Shown in pieces: positions 32,554 to 42,774 of a stretch of 53,275 bases of DNA (positions within the stretch are counted from its first letter, which is position 1; each line of letters starts with the position of its first letter). The translations under genes and the position numbers were made by a program. Source of the DNA: Phormidesmis priestleyi BC1401 (lineage in GTDB: Bacteria > Cyanobacteriota > Cyanobacteriia > Leptolyngbyales > Leptolyngbyaceae); NCBI RefSeq assembly GCF_001650195.1, contig NZ_LXYR01000036.1, positions 1 through 53,275 on the forward strand, given 5' to 3'. The notes under the pieces were generated by a model. The model had not been told where the DNA came from. It made no database searches and saw only the letters and a program-made list of their open reading frames with translations.

Positions 32554-33954
32554 CTAGACTTTGGCTAACTGAATATTTGAGTCTAAGGTCTGCTGCTGTT
32601 CTCCAATCTGATCCAACAACTCTAAAAACTCACGCTCAAACACCACTTGAGCGCGGTTTGTGTTGCCGCCAATGTAGAACTTACCGTCTTTTTGCAATGC
32701 CCAAATCTGCGAGTGAGACACGTAGCTCATCATCGTGCTGATCATCAGCAAGCCAAAGCCCAGATAGACGATCGGGATGCCAGGATCAGCTTTGATTTGC
32801 AACCCAGTGCTGCCGATGATGTCTGCGATCGCCAACGTCACGCCTTTAACCTGCACCGACATTCCTTTGCGAACGGTCGAAATCAGTTTGCCATCGGTGT
32901 CATAAATTAGCAGCAGCCCCTGTAAGTCTCGCGCAATCAAAGACACGCCATCACTCAAGTCTGACTTGAGCGGAATCCAGGTTCCCCAGACCCGACTGCC
33001 CACCGCATCCAATTTTGCCATCGGAAACTGCAAAACCGGACTTTTGTTGAGCTTGACTTGCACCGCCGCGATCGACCAGTCTGCTTGATAAAGAGTCACG
33101 CCGTTGTGTTTAAGCGGTTCGTTAACGTGAATGGTCTTGCGATCGACTTCCTTTCCGTCGTTATCCAACACTGAAAGATCAGAATAAAACTGATCGATTT
33201 CGCCCGTTGGCAAATAATCAATCCAAAAGCGATTGACTTTCACTGCCCAATCTTTAGGAAACTGAGGTTCTGCCCACGGACCTGCATCGACAATATTTTT
33301 AATCAGAAAGGTTGACCCGCTCGGCGCGACTTCTTGAGCGATGAAACCCGTCATCGCCCCGATAATGCCGCCGATCAGGATCAGCATCATGCTGACGTGA
33401 ACGACGATCGGACCAATTCGCCCAATGATGCCTTTGCGCGCATAAATCGTCTCGCCACTGCGAAACACGCGATAGCGACGCTTTTCTAACAGAGAAATCG
33501 CTTCATCTAATGAGGCAGAATCAAACTCCGCGCTCAAGGCAAACTTTTGAAACTGTCGCGGCTGCGTATAAAACTTGCTGGTGTTGCGCGTAAACCATCT
33601 CAACGCGGGCAACTGTCGCACAAATGTACACGCCGTCAAACTAGAGCCAAACAAAATCAGCAGTGCTAAATACCACCAGGTTCGATAGACGTGATCAAAT
33701 CCTGCGATTAGCAACACCTTCCAGGTGAGAAAGCCAAATAGAGCCGGATGTTCAGGATAATTTGCTTGATAAAACGAGAGCGATTGACCCTGCTCAATTA
33801 CGGTACCTGAAATGCTAAACACCGCGATCGCTAACAGCAGCACGATCGCTAATCGCAAATCTGCCAGCAGCGGCAGCAGTTCTTTTTTGAAATAGCGTCT
33901 AGGAGCCGAACCCAACCCGGATAGCTTCGTCAAGAACGATCGATCTGTCGTCAT
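32554..33954 (-). CDS. ccs1: cytochrome c biogenesis protein Ccs1/CcsB (ResB family)
   Basis: 466 residues. Three N-terminal transmembrane helices ([70 protein letters not shown]), a large lumenal domain (about residues 210-400) and a final helix near [14 protein letters not shown] are the ResB layout. VVHVSM carries a conserved haem-handling histidine. With CcsA it delivers and ligates haem to c-type cytochromes on the lumenal face (system II). ccdA ends two bases upstream on the same strand, giving the common ccdA-ccs1 pair that feeds reductant and haem to the same pathway. Confidence 0.93.
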   Translation of the reverse strand: MTTDRSFLTKLSGLGSAPRRYFKKELLPLLADLRLAIVLLLAIAVFSISGTVIEQGQSLSFYQANYPEHPALFGFLTWKVLLIAGFDHVYRTWWYLALLILFGSSLTACTFVRQLPALRWFTRNTSKFYTQPRQFQKFALSAEFDSASLDEAISLLEKRRYRVFRSGETIYARKGIIGRIGPIVVHVSMMLILIGGIIGAMTGFIAQEVAPSGSTFLIKNIVDAGPWAEPQFPKDWAVKVNRFWIDYLPTGEIDQFYSDLSVLDNDGKEVDRKTIHVNEPLKHNGVTLYQADWSIAAVQVKLNKSPVLQFPMAKLDAVGSRVWGTWIPLKSDLSDGVSLIARDLQGLLLIYDTDGKLISTVRKGMSVQVKGVTLAIADIIGSTGLQIKADPGIPIVYLGFGLLMISTMMSYVSHSQIWALQKDGKFYIGGNTNRAQVVFEREFLELLDQIGEQQQTLDSNIQLAKV

Positions 33955-33956
33955 GT

Positions 33957-34706
33957 TTAATTAAAAAAATTAATTCTAGAAAGCAACGAAAACACACCAA
34001 ACCCCACCAGCAAACTGCCGCTCACAGGATTAATCCAACCCGACCAGCGACGCAGTTCTAACAGTTTCTTAATCGATGCGGTGAACGTTCCCGCTAACAC
34101 GAGAGGAGCCACATATCCAGCGGTATAGCACAGCAGCAGCGTGCCGCCGACTAACGGATCTTTTGTGTTGGCAATCCACGTTAACAAGGTCGCTAAAACG
34201 GGAGTGCTGCACGGAGATGCAACCAATCCAAAGGTTAGTCCGATCAGATAAGATCGAACTCCAGCAGGCAAGTCTTGCGAGATCCAATCGGTGCCGCCCC
34301 ACGACGGTAAGCGCAAGGGTAATGCCTCCAGCAGGTTTAGCCCCATGACGATCGCGACGAGACTAACCACGATCGGAAGTCCAATCCCAATCTGCCCATA
34401 GACTTGACCCACAACGGTGGCAAAAATCCCTAACCCAGCAAGGGTGGTGGCGAGACCCAATGAAAACCAGATAGATTGGGCAGCGGCTTGCATTCGACTT
34501 TTGGTTTCATAGCCGCCGATATATCCGATCGTGATTGGCAACATCGAGAGGGTGCAGGGAGTCAGACTGGTGAGCAACCCCGCCGCAAAAATCACGCCAA
34601 CGCTAGTCAGAGATAAATGAGTTAACTGATTTGAGACTAGATGATTTGCGAACTGTTCTAGCTCATAGAGATGAGTTTGAAGGGCTTCTAACATAAGGTG
34701 GCTCAA
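33957..34706 (-). CDS. ccdA: thiol:disulfide interchange membrane protein CcdA
   Basis: 249 residues with six transmembrane segments. The two redox-active cysteines sit in the expected contexts, [11 protein letters not shown] (TM1) and [13 protein letters not shown] (TM4). CcdA passes electrons from cytoplasmic thioredoxin across the membrane to keep apocytochrome c thiols reduced for haem attachment. A leading segment of about 30 residues precedes TM1. The gene overlaps nothing, but its stop is only two bases before the ccs1 ATG, so the two are very likely cotranscribed. Confidence 0.95.
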   Translation of the reverse strand: MSHLMLEALQTHLYELEQFANHLVSNQLTHLSLTSVGVIFAAGLLTSLTPCTLSMLPITIGYIGGYETKSRMQAAAQSIWFSLGLATTLAGLGIFATVVGQVYGQIGIGLPIVVSLVAIVMGLNLLEALPLRLPSWGGTDWISQDLPAGVRSYLIGLTFGLVASPCSTPVLATLLTWIANTKDPLVGGTLLLCYTAGYVAPLVLAGTFTASIKKLLELRRWSGWINPVSGSLLVGFGVFSLLSRINFFN

Positions 34707-34761
34707 TTGTTACGCTGCTTTAAGCGCTACTCATATTCTACCGATCTTCTGCCCACCCAAC

Positions 34762-36033
34762 TTAAGGAGCATTGCGGGGTCTAAATCGTCTTGGCTCTGA
34801 GGAAGCTTTATTTTGCGGTTCTGAAGCGGGTTTGCGCCGTTCTTTTGCGGGATTGGACGTTGGGGCGGGTTTTGCAGACCGTCGCTCAGGTAAAGACACG
34901 ACCTCTGCTTCGCTGCTTTCTCTCGCGACCCGAATTAACAACGCCGTCGAAATCAAGGTCGAAATCATTGAACTGCCACCATAGCTGAAAAAAGGCAGCG
35001 GCAACCCAGTCGTCGGCAACGCCCCCGTCGCGACCGCAATATTCAACAGCGACTGACCGACCATGAGAACCATCACTCCGATCGCCACTAATCGCTGCAC
35101 GGTAGTTCGAGCTTTTCGGGCAACGATCAGCGCCATCGTGCCGTAGGTCAAGATCAATATCATCAACAGAACGCTGCCGACTAAGCCAAATTCTTCTGCA
35201 AAGACGGCAAAAATAAAGTCAGTGTATTGGATAGGTAAGTAGCCCATTTTTTGCTGCGAGAGTCCGAACCCGGTGCCAAACGTGCCGCCAGACCCGATCG
35301 CTAACAAACTTTGAATCAACTGATAGCCATCTTGCGACGGGTCAGCCCACGGATTGATAAACGACATAATCCGTTTGCGCTGATATTCTCGCAGGCTGAT
35401 GCTCAACGTTGCCAGCAGCAACCCGCCACCAGCAGTACACCACAAATAGACATAGGGAAGCCCCGCCGCTAAAGCAATCAGCCAGAGCGTCATGCCACAT
35501 AGCGCTGTGGTGCTGAGGTTTGGCTGAAGTAAGATGCCTACCAACATGGCACCAAAAACGCTTACCCAAGTGATTCGGGTTGTCCAGGTAAGTCGCTCCC
35601 ACTGCCCAAAAATCCGGGCAGATTGCAGCACGAGAAAGGGTTTGATGAGTTCTGAGGGCTGAAGCAGAAAAGGTCCGAGGGCGATCCATCGAGCACCGCC
35701 TCCGATCGAGGTGCCAATTCCTGGCAGCAAGGTGACGATAATTCCGCCGAGACAGATGATCAAAAACCAATCGGCGATTCCTAGCACATAGCGAAGAGGC
35801 GCATGGACGATGAGATTAAACCCCACCATGCCAATGAAAACCGCCAGCAGTTGACGCTTGACGTAATAGAGTCCGTCGCCAAAATCGGCATCTCCGACGG
35901 GATAGGACGCTGAAAACATCACCGCCAGCCCAACAAACAGCCAGAGAAAGGTCAGCCACCGCAAGATGCGGGCTTCGGCTGCCCAGTCTTGAGCCGTCGT
36001 ATCAAAAAAAGGAATCAGTTGGCGCAACTTCAC
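34762..36033 (-). CDS. ftsW: FtsW/RodA-family lipid II polymerase (SEDS)
   Basis: 423 residues from the GTG at 36033. GGAGAG eight bases upstream supports this codon over the ATG at 36078, and the product then begins MKLRQLIPFFDTTAQDW, as cyanobacterial FtsW proteins do. Ten transmembrane helices are visible. SEDS signatures include QPSELIKPFLVLQ, QPNLSTTALC, GYQLIQSLLAIGSGGTFGTG and PLPFFSYGGSSM. It polymerises septal peptidoglycan together with a class B PBP. A proline/lysine/arginine-rich cytoplasmic tail (about 45 residues) ends the protein. Confidence 0.93.
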   Translation of the reverse strand: MKLRQLIPFFDTTAQDWAAEARILRWLTFLWLFVGLAVMFSASYPVGDADFGDGLYYVKRQLLAVFIGMVGFNLIVHAPLRYVLGIADWFLIICLGGIIVTLLPGIGTSIGGGARWIALGPFLLQPSELIKPFLVLQSARIFGQWERLTWTTRITWVSVFGAMLVGILLQPNLSTTALCGMTLWLIALAAGLPYVYLWCTAGGGLLLATLSISLREYQRKRIMSFINPWADPSQDGYQLIQSLLAIGSGGTFGTGFGLSQQKMGYLPIQYTDFIFAVFAEEFGLVGSVLLMILILTYGTMALIVARKARTTVQRLVAIGVMVLMVGQSLLNIAVATGALPTTGLPLPFFSYGGSSMISTLISTALLIRVARESSEAEVVSLPERRSAKPAPTSNPAKERRKPASEPQNKASSEPRRFRPRNAP

Positions 36034-36170
36034 AGCGATCGCTCTCCAATCACAGGCAACCCAGGGGGTTATGGGCAAGGTGTCAGGTTACAGGGATTCA
36101 GTGCCTTTGGCATCCAAGTTAACCCCGACTTAAAAAATTTGACCCTGATCAATCGATACCTCAAATCAGA

Positions 36171-36761
36171 TCAGCGATTTCTGAGTTCTGCTTCTAGTTT
36201 GTCTAGGTCGTCTCTGAGAAACACGGTAAATCTTCCTGAGTAGGCAAGCCCTTCGGCGGTTTGGGCAACTTCTAGCCAATAGGCATAGCGACTGCCTCGA
36301 CGCAGTTCTCCTTGCAGCGATGCCAATAGAGGATTCTTTTGCGCGACAGCTTGCTGAATCGTGATCTCGCTGGGGTAGGCGTAGAGAACTTGGGCGCGAT
36401 CGAAGTCTTGATAAATGTCAGACCCATAAATCGCTCGCAGTGATTCTTTGAGGCGTTCTTGGGTCACGCCGTTTTGCATATCAAAAAGAGTCAACCGCTC
36501 ACTGCGAATAATGCCTGATCTGGGAGACAGCTTGATTTTGCCTGGAGACAGCAGCGACGCTTCAAAAGTGAATCGTTGCGCGGCAGTCGCGCTTTTGGTC
36601 ACCAAAAACTTTTCCCCTCGACTGGGGCGCAAGGTTGAATTTGCCTGCATCCAAGCGGCAACGTCTTTAGTAGTTTCTCCGGGTAATGCCCTAGCGGGGC
36701 TGGCTCCTAAACTGAGCAGCAGTGAAAATCCCAAAATCGAGCCAAATCGAATCCCGTCCAT
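36171..36761 (-). CDS. secreted hypothetical protein
   Basis: 196 residues from the ATG at 36761. GGGGAG six bases upstream decides this start over an ATG 12 codons earlier. A signal peptide (GSILGFSLLLSLGASPARALP) is followed by a mixed alpha/beta domain with no motif I recognise (RLTLFDMQNGVTQERLKESLRAIYG, YAYPSEITIQQAV). Proteins like this appear conserved in cyanobacteria (impression only). It sits between the alcohol dehydrogenase and ftsW on the same strand, with a 37-base gap from the dehydrogenase stop, so cotranscription is possible. Confidence 0.7.
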   Translation of the reverse strand: MDGIRFGSILGFSLLLSLGASPARALPGETTKDVAAWMQANSTLRPSRGEKFLVTKSATAAQRFTFEASLLSPGKIKLSPRSGIIRSERLTLFDMQNGVTQERLKESLRAIYGSDIYQDFDRAQVLYAYPSEITIQQAVAQKNPLLASLQGELRRGSRYAYWLEVAQTAEGLAYSGRFTVFLRDDLDKLEAELRNR

Positions 36762-36798
36762 CTCGAACTCCCCGATAAAAACAAAGTGGATGGTCAAC

Positions 36799-37821
36799 TC
36801 ACGGCACGATCGCCACTTTGACGACTTTGCGCTGCTTCATATCCTGAAAGACTTGCTCTAAGTTCCTTAAGGGTTGATGATCGCTGATCAGCAGCTTAAA
36901 CGGAATGGTGTGACTCGAAATCAGAGCAAGCGCGGCGCGAACAAACTCAGGCGTATTGTGGAACACCCCTTTTAGAGTCAGTTCATTGTAGTGGAGTTGC
37001 TCAGTGTTGACGGTAATTGTTGTGTCGCGAGGGCAACCCCCAAATAAATTGACCGTAGCACCCGGACGCGCACAGGCGATCGCCATTTCCCACGCAGCCG
37101 GAACGCCCGTCGCCTCAATCACGACATCTGCGCCCCAGCCATCGGTTAAGTCGCGAACTAAATCTGGTAGATCCGCCACTTGACGATAATTAAAGGTTTT
37201 TACCGCCCCAAATTTTTTGGCGATTTCTAACCGAGATTCACTACCGCCAAAGAGAAATACTTCAGCAGATTTTGCAAGAGCCGCGACGAACATTAGCCCG
37301 ATCGCGCCATCGCCTAGCAGCACGACGCGATCGCCGGGTTTGACCTGCGATCTCGCTACTCCATGCAAGACACAGGCTAACGGTTCGGTCATTGCCGCCA
37401 TCGCATCCGTCACGTCCTCTGGAATTGAGAGCAAATTTTGTTGCACGATCGGGGCAGGAACTCTCAGATATTTAGCAAAGGTGCCGTTATTAAACGTCAG
37501 ATTCGTGCAGAGAGAAAATTCTTGACGTTGGCAAAAAAAGCAGGTTGTGCAGGGGGCAGAATTGTTTGCGACGACGCGATCGCCGATTCTCCAACCCGTC
37601 ACGCCTTCTCCGAGTGCCACAATTTGTCCGGCGGCTTCGTGTCCAAATAGAGTCGGTGGCTTGAGCATTTTGGCGTGTCCACCGCGTCGCCAAACCTTCA
37701 AATCTGTCCCGCAGGTGGTGGCGGCTCCGACTTCGATCACGACTTCCCCAGCCGCCGGGGTCGGATCAGGAACGGTTTCTAAACGAAGGTCTTCTTGACC
37801 ATAGAGAAGGGCTGCTAACAC
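36799..37821 (-). CDS. zinc-dependent alcohol dehydrogenase (sorbitol/threonine dehydrogenase-like MDR)
   Basis: About 340 residues. Catalytic zinc ligands are in CGTDLK and GHEAAG; the structural zinc loop CTTCFFCQRQEFSLC has the expected four cysteines; the Rossmann glycine motif is GDGAIGLMF. It oxidises a secondary alcohol or sugar alcohol with NAD(P); the substrate is not determinable. The first good start is the GTG at 37821, preceded by AGGA; the frame is open to a TTG ten codons earlier. It diverges from argB. Confidence 0.88.
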   Translation of the reverse strand: MLAALLYGQEDLRLETVPDPTPAAGEVVIEVGAATTCGTDLKVWRRGGHAKMLKPPTLFGHEAAGQIVALGEGVTGWRIGDRVVANNSAPCTTCFFCQRQEFSLCTNLTFNNGTFAKYLRVPAPIVQQNLLSIPEDVTDAMAAMTEPLACVLHGVARSQVKPGDRVVLLGDGAIGLMFVAALAKSAEVFLFGGSESRLEIAKKFGAVKTFNYRQVADLPDLVRDLTDGWGADVVIEATGVPAAWEMAIACARPGATVNLFGGCPRDTTITVNTEQLHYNELTLKGVFHNTPEFVRAALALISSHTIPFKLLISDHQPLRNLEQVFQDMKQRKVVKVAIVP

Positions 37822-37994
37822 CGCGATCGTCCTGAACTCAATTTCTCCCAAATCTTACCAGGTGAATGCGTAAAGCCCCCCTTCAAACTCTATCCATTAC
37901 GCAACCCTAATTTCTAAGGGTGACGCTGCACTAGACAAAATTTTAATTCGGCATTTCGTAGCATAATTTGCATAGCAATCTTTCTACTTTGCCA

Positions 37995-38894
37995 ATGCTC
38001 AACGAAAGCGAATATTTTGAAAAAGCCGCTGCCACACGAGTCCGAGTCTTAAGTGAAGCGCTTCCCTACATTCAACAATTTGCCGGACGCACGATCGTCG
38101 TTAAATATGGCGGTGCCGCGATGAAGGATGCCGCTCTCAAAGAGAAGGTGATCCGCGATGTGGTGTTTATGGCGTGTGTGGGGCTGCGTCCGGTAGTCGT
38201 GCATGGGGGCGGACCTGAAATCAACTCTTGGCTTGACAAACTTGGCATTGAGCCACAGTTTAAAGACGGGCTGCGCGTCACCGATGCCGCCACAATGGAT
38301 GTCGTCGAGATGGTGCTGGTTGGTCGAGTCAACAAAGAAATTGTCTCGTTAATCAACCAGGCAGGCGGATCTGCCGTCGGACTTTGCGGTAAAGATGCGA
38401 GTTTAATCACCGCCCGTCCTGCTGACGCGGAAGGCATCGGGTTTGTGGGTGAAGTCACTAACGTCAACATCCAGATTCTAGAGTCGCTGGTTACGACGGG
38501 TCACATTCCAGTAGTTTCTAGCGTTGCAGCCGACGAAACCGGACAGGCATATAACATTAACGCCGACACCGTTGCCGGAGAACTCGCTGCCGCTTTGGGT
38601 GCCGAAAAATTGATTCTGCTGACTGACACCGCCGGAATCTTGCGCGACTATAAAGATGTCTCCACCCTGATCCCGCGACTCGACATTCAAGACGCTCGCA
38701 GACTGATCGACGACGGAGTGGTGTCTGGAGGCATGATTCCAAAAGTCAATTGCTGCGTGCGATCGCTAGCTCAGGGCGTGAAGGCTGCCCACATTATTGA
38801 TGGTCGCCTCCCTCACGCGCTGCTGCTCGAAATCTTCACCGATATGGGCATCGGCTCCATGATAGTTGCCTCAGAATTTATGGGCAATCGTTAG
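37995..38894 (+). CDS. argB: acetylglutamate kinase
   Basis: 299 residues. It phosphorylates N-acetylglutamate in arginine biosynthesis. Motifs: VVKYGGAAM (phosphate binding), [36 protein letters not shown] and GGMIPKVN. The N-terminal helix ([26 protein letters not shown]) is that of the arginine-sensitive hexameric enzymes, which in cyanobacteria are relieved of inhibition by the PII protein GlnB. The ATG at 37995 matches family starts; an upstream in-frame TTG at 37968 is unlikely. Monocistronic as far as seen. Confidence 0.97.
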   Translation: MLNESEYFEKAAATRVRVLSEALPYIQQFAGRTIVVKYGGAAMKDAALKEKVIRDVVFMACVGLRPVVVHGGGPEINSWLDKLGIEPQFKDGLRVTDAATMDVVEMVLVGRVNKEIVSLINQAGGSAVGLCGKDASLITARPADAEGIGFVGEVTNVNIQILESLVTTGHIPVVSSVAADETGQAYNINADTVAGELAAALGAEKLILLTDTAGILRDYKDVSTLIPRLDIQDARRLIDDGVVSGGMIPKVNCCVRSLAQGVKAAHIIDGRLPHALLLEIFTDMGIGSMIVASEFMGNR

Positions 38895-38968
38895 CAACGA
38901 GAAAGCGAGGGGAGTAATTGAGATAGAATTCTCACCGACTGCCCCCCGACCCCCGATCTCATCTACCT

Positions 38969-40018
38969 ATGCTTAACTTTCCTTCTCGTCTGGGCTATTC
39001 TGCCGCGTCGATTAACTTGGCTCAACAAGTGAAGACTCAAGAAACCGAACTGCCCGTAAAAAATGAAGGCTGTCGATCGCAGTTCCTGCTCCATGAGGCT
39101 CCCACGTCTAAAGTCTGCTTGTTTTTTCACGGCTTCACGGCGGCTCCCTATCAGTTTTTGCCGATGGGACGGGTGCTTTATCAAGCGGGCTATAACGTTG
39201 TGATTCCCAGAATGCCGGGTCACGGTGAGGCAGGCGACTGGAATCGCGACAACCCGCCACCCCTGCCGACTGACCCCGACACCTATCAGCAATTTGGGCT
39301 AGAGTGGCTGCAAAAAGCGCAGACGTTGGGCGATCGAGTGGTCGTGGGTGGTTTGTCGGGCGGAGGAACCCTCGCGGCTTGGCTAGCTTTTGAGCGCGCC
39401 CAGGAGATTGATCGAGCGATGCTATTTGCGCCCTATCTCAGCAGCAGCAATAAAGTCGTTGATTTGTTTGTCAAAATCTTCAACACTTATTTTGAATGGA
39501 TTGATGACACATCGCCAGATCAGGTGATTGGCTATAAGGGCTTTAAGATGGAGGCTCTGCGAGTCTATCTTGACATGGGCAAGGAGATTCTCCATCGCTC
39601 AGAGAATGCAGATTCAGCGCCGATGTTTATCGTTTCGACCGAAGCCGATAAAGCCACCAGCGACACCGATCATCAAGTTCTATTTGAGAATATTCTCAAG
39701 CGTCAGCTTAAATCTTGGTATTACGAGTTCGATCGGGTTCTCAACATTCCTCACACGATGTTGACCAAAGCCGAGGGTAATAAATGGGAAAATCTGCTCA
39801 ACGTCATGGCAAAAGCCTATGTGCAGAGCGATCTCACCTGGGCTGAAGTCGAAGAAATCGCCTATCGAATGACCGATGGCAAAACCTTTGACCAGGTTGT
39901 CGCAGACTTGAAGGTTGCCGATCGGGCTTCTCCTGATATGCCTGCTTTTATCACAATGATGGATAAACGAGCGATCGTCCTCAAACGCAATCCTGGTATG
40001 AACCCTGATCTATTGTGA
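38969..40018 (+). CDS. alpha/beta hydrolase (serine esterase/lipase-like)
   Basis: 349 residues. CLFFHGFTAAPYQF gives the oxyanion-hole region and GGLSGGGTLAAWLA (about residue 130) the nucleophile elbow GxSxG. The acid and histidine likely lie in ADKATSDTDH and LNIPHTML (about residues 225 and 265). Substrate unknown; cytoplasmic, with no signal peptide. A C-terminal extension of about 70 residues (from WAEVEEIAYRMTDG) carries a second small domain not typical of minimal esterases. The ATG at 38969 is the first in-frame start after the argB stop and the gap is 74 bases, so cotranscription with argB is possible. Confidence 0.85.
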   Translation: MLNFPSRLGYSAASINLAQQVKTQETELPVKNEGCRSQFLLHEAPTSKVCLFFHGFTAAPYQFLPMGRVLYQAGYNVVIPRMPGHGEAGDWNRDNPPPLPTDPDTYQQFGLEWLQKAQTLGDRVVVGGLSGGGTLAAWLAFERAQEIDRAMLFAPYLSSSNKVVDLFVKIFNTYFEWIDDTSPDQVIGYKGFKMEALRVYLDMGKEILHRSENADSAPMFIVSTEADKATSDTDHQVLFENILKRQLKSWYYEFDRVLNIPHTMLTKAEGNKWENLLNVMAKAYVQSDLTWAEVEEIAYRMTDGKTFDQVVADLKVADRASPDMPAFITMMDKRAIVLKRNPGMNPDLL

Positions 40019-40125
40019 AGTCAACGAGGTGCCCATGTTATCTGCCCCCAATGCCACCACGGATGTAGAATTCATGCTTCAGATAACTTAGGATGCAAGA
40101 GTAGCTTAAGACAATCAAAAAGCCT

Positions 40126-40659
40126 GTGAGTTCTGAACAATTAGACTTGGCGACCACCGAATATCAAATCGGAAAAGATGCCTTTGAGCGAGGCGAATAC
40201 CGCAAGTCGGTGCAGTATTTAGAACGCGCTAGCGCCTTAACCGACCCAGGTTCACGCTTTGGCGGCGAAGTGCAAATCTGGCTTGTGACCGCTTACGAAG
40301 CAGCCGGACAGCGATCGGAGGCGATCGCCCTCTGTCAAAAAATTAGTCGTCACCCAGATATCAAAACTCGCCAGCAGGGAAAGCGACTGCTTTACATTCT
40401 CGAAGCCCCTAAGCTGCAAACCCGCCCCGAATGGTTAACCGAGATTCCTGACTTGTCAAAACTGTCAGATAGCGAAGCAAAAGACAATCGCGGGGTGTCT
40501 AAATTCGGTACTGCTACTCCGCCGAAACTGACTCAAAAAACCCGTCCTGCCATCCCAGAACCTGTAGATTTGAGTCAAGTCAACACCGATAATCGCTTCA
40601 TTTGGGTGGCGCTAGTTGCAGCAGGACTGATCGTAAGCGGTTTAGTGTGGCTGAGTTAG
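40126..40659 (+). CDS. TPR-like protein with C-terminal membrane anchor
   Basis: 177 residues from a GTG. The first 90 residues form two to three helical hairpins of tetratricopeptide type (AFERGEYRKSVQYLERASAL, WLVTAYEAAGQRSEAIALCQ). A low-complexity linker with many charged and polar residues follows, then a single transmembrane helix (FIWVALVAAGLIVSGLVWL) at the very end. This is a tail-anchored protein facing the cytoplasm. Similar proteins are conserved in cyanobacteria without known function. It may be a scaffold. Confidence 0.75.
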   Translation: MSSEQLDLATTEYQIGKDAFERGEYRKSVQYLERASALTDPGSRFGGEVQIWLVTAYEAAGQRSEAIALCQKISRHPDIKTRQQGKRLLYILEAPKLQTRPEWLTEIPDLSKLSDSEAKDNRGVSKFGTATPPKLTQKTRPAIPEPVDLSQVNTDNRFIWVALVAAGLIVSGLVWLS

Positions 40660-40811
40660 CCCTTAAACGGTTGTCTTGTAACATCCGTTAACTTCTGATT
40701 TCCTTAAAGTAGTGTTAGATGTTAGTGGACTCATGAACCTTTGTCGATATGCCCCGCAGAACTTCAACTCTCTTTTCAGGCGACGTGCCTTTACTAAGTT
40801 CCCATTCTGTG

Positions 40812-41582
40812 ATGCGATTTTTGCAGCGATCGCGAATGATTTGGGTGATGCTACTCGCTAGCTTGGTGCTGTCAGGCTGCGTCAAATCTGAAGTGGGCAT
40901 CACGGTTGAAAGTCCAAATCGAGGGACGATCGTCCAGCATATTCGTCTAGATGAGCGGCTGACCAGCGTGAACAGCGGCACGGCTCAAAAATGGCTGGAT
41001 GGCATTGAAAAACGAGTTCGCAGAATTCAAGGGAAAGCTCGCCGCCTCTCAAATCAAGAAATTTTAGTCACGATTCCGTTTGGCAACAGCAGAGAATTAG
41101 AGACGAGGTTTAACGAGTTTTTTAGTTCAGTCACCGATCCCGATCGCTCTGATCGAAAAGAATTCGACTTGCCCAAACTAAAGTCTCACCTCAAAGTTCA
41201 GGAAGGCAATTTCCTCCTGCTAGAGCGTCAGCGCGTGATTTATGATCTGGACTTGCGATCGCTGGGCATTCTCGCCCCAGACGGCAGCTTAATCGCGAGT
41301 CCGGGTTCGCTGCTTGAGCTAGAGTTTGGGTTGACGACTCCTTGGGGTGCGCGCAGCATCACCCGAAAGGACGGCACCGCGATCTCCGCCCGTCGCGAAG
41401 GCAAACAGCTTATCTGGACGCTGCAACCAGGGCAAAGCAATCACCTAGAAGCCGCTTTCTGGCTCCCCAACCCGCTCGGAATTGGGACGGTGGTAATCGT
41501 CGCGATCGTCGCGGGTGGAATTTATCTTAGACGCATTTTGCCGACTCCAACGACTGCGCCGCCTCTAGCCCCCAACTCATAA
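40812..41582 (+). CDS. DUF3153 lipoprotein
   Basis: 256 residues from the ATG at 40812, chosen because it places a lipobox LVLSGC at residues 18-23 of a normal signal peptide; an upstream ATG at 40749 would add 21 residues before it. The body (VGITVESPNRGTIVQHIRLDERLTS, ITRKDGTAISA) matches DUF3153, a cyanobacterial/plastid family with a C-terminal transmembrane helix, here IGTVVIVAIVAGGIYLRRIL. Function unknown; exposed on the periplasmic or lumenal face. It ends seven bases before the next gene. Confidence 0.82.
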   Translation: MRFLQRSRMIWVMLLASLVLSGCVKSEVGITVESPNRGTIVQHIRLDERLTSVNSGTAQKWLDGIEKRVRRIQGKARRLSNQEILVTIPFGNSRELETRFNEFFSSVTDPDRSDRKEFDLPKLKSHLKVQEGNFLLLERQRVIYDLDLRSLGILAPDGSLIASPGSLLELEFGLTTPWGARSITRKDGTAISARREGKQLIWTLQPGQSNHLEAAFWLPNPLGIGTVVIVAIVAGGIYLRRILPTPTTAPPLAPNS

Positions 41583-41589
41583 CTACCGG

Positions 41590-42681
41590 ATGTCTCGCCG
41601 CTCAGCCGACCTGCAACGACTAATCATATTGGGTCTCAGCGGACCCGTGATCGCCCTCAACGTTTGGCTAGTGACGTTGGTGTTGCGCTATTTTGAGCAT
41701 CTTCTGACCGTGCTGGTTGTGTCGGCAATTCTGGCGTTTTTGCTCAACTACCCCGTCGAGTTTTTTGAACGCGCTCGAATCAAACGCATCGGGGCAGTGG
41801 TGATTGTGCTGCTGGTGGCAGTCACCGTGCTGGTGATCTTAGGAGTCACGCTGGTGCCCGTTTTGGTCGCCCAAACGACCCAGTTGCTTGAAAAAATTCC
41901 GGGGTGGCTAGAGGCGAGTCGGCAAAATCTAGACTTTTGGGATGCTTGGGCAAGAACGCGAAGCTTTCCGATCGACCTCAAAAGTTTTGGCGGTCGAGTC
42001 AGCACCCAAATTGAAAGCCAGATTCAAGAAGTCGCCACCCAGGCACTCGGATTTGCCCTAGGAACCGTTTCTGGCTTGATCGACAGCATTTTAGTCATTG
42101 TCTTGGCATCTTATATGCTGCTTTATGGGGGAAGACTCTGGCAAGGACTGATCAATCTACTGCCGCTCAAATTTGGCATTCCGATCAGTGAGTCACTGCG
42201 GAAAAACTTTCACAATTTTTTTCTGAGCCAAGTGCTGCTGGCGCTGTTTATGGCAGGCGGATTGATTCCGGTTTTTCTGGCGCTTAAAGTGCCCTTCACC
42301 CTTCTGTTTGCCCTGATCATCGGCATTGCAGAACTGATTCCCTTCATCGGAGCAGCGTTGGGGATCGGGCTGGTCACGATTCTAATCATGTTTCAGAGTG
42401 TCTGGCTGGCGTTTCAATTCGCGATCGCTGCCGTCATTTTGCAACAAGTCCGCGATAATGTGCTGGCTCCCAAAATGATGGGCGAATTCACTGGGCTAAA
42501 CCCCTTGTGGATTTTTATTGCCCTGCTGATGGGGCTGCAAATTGGTGGCTTCTTAGGGGTCGTCGTTGCCGTGCCGATCGCAGGCACGATCAAAGGCACG
42601 ATCGATGCGTTGCGCACGGTGACTTCGACTCAGGTGATTGTGACAGAGGTGGTTCACAAAGACTATCCTCCGATCGAGTAA
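41590..42681 (+). CDS. AI-2E family transporter (PerM/YdiK-type permease)
   Basis: 363 residues with about eight transmembrane helices, including the paired N-terminal helices (VIALNVWLVTLVLRYFEHLLTVLVVSAILAFL with LLNYPVEFFE), a soluble loop and the C-terminal block LIPFIGAALGIGLVTIL and DNVLAPKMMGEFTGLNPLWIFIALLMG typical of the family. AI-2 export has been shown for one member only; most are of unknown substrate, some linked to sodium/proton exchange. It is probably cotranscribed with the DUF3153 gene. Confidence 0.9.
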   Translation: MSRRSADLQRLIILGLSGPVIALNVWLVTLVLRYFEHLLTVLVVSAILAFLLNYPVEFFERARIKRIGAVVIVLLVAVTVLVILGVTLVPVLVAQTTQLLEKIPGWLEASRQNLDFWDAWARTRSFPIDLKSFGGRVSTQIESQIQEVATQALGFALGTVSGLIDSILVIVLASYMLLYGGRLWQGLINLLPLKFGIPISESLRKNFHNFFLSQVLLALFMAGGLIPVFLALKVPFTLLFALIIGIAELIPFIGAALGIGLVTILIMFQSVWLAFQFAIAAVILQQVRDNVLAPKMMGEFTGLNPLWIFIALLMGLQIGGFLGVVVAVPIAGTIKGTIDALRTVTSTQVIVTEVVHKDYPPIE

Positions 42682-42774
42682 CGGGGTGCTAAACTCGATT
42701 CCAGTTTCTACTCTTGAGCAACTGTTCTGTTAAAGACGTTGAACCACTAGCGGCGTGATTGGAGAGAACCCAAG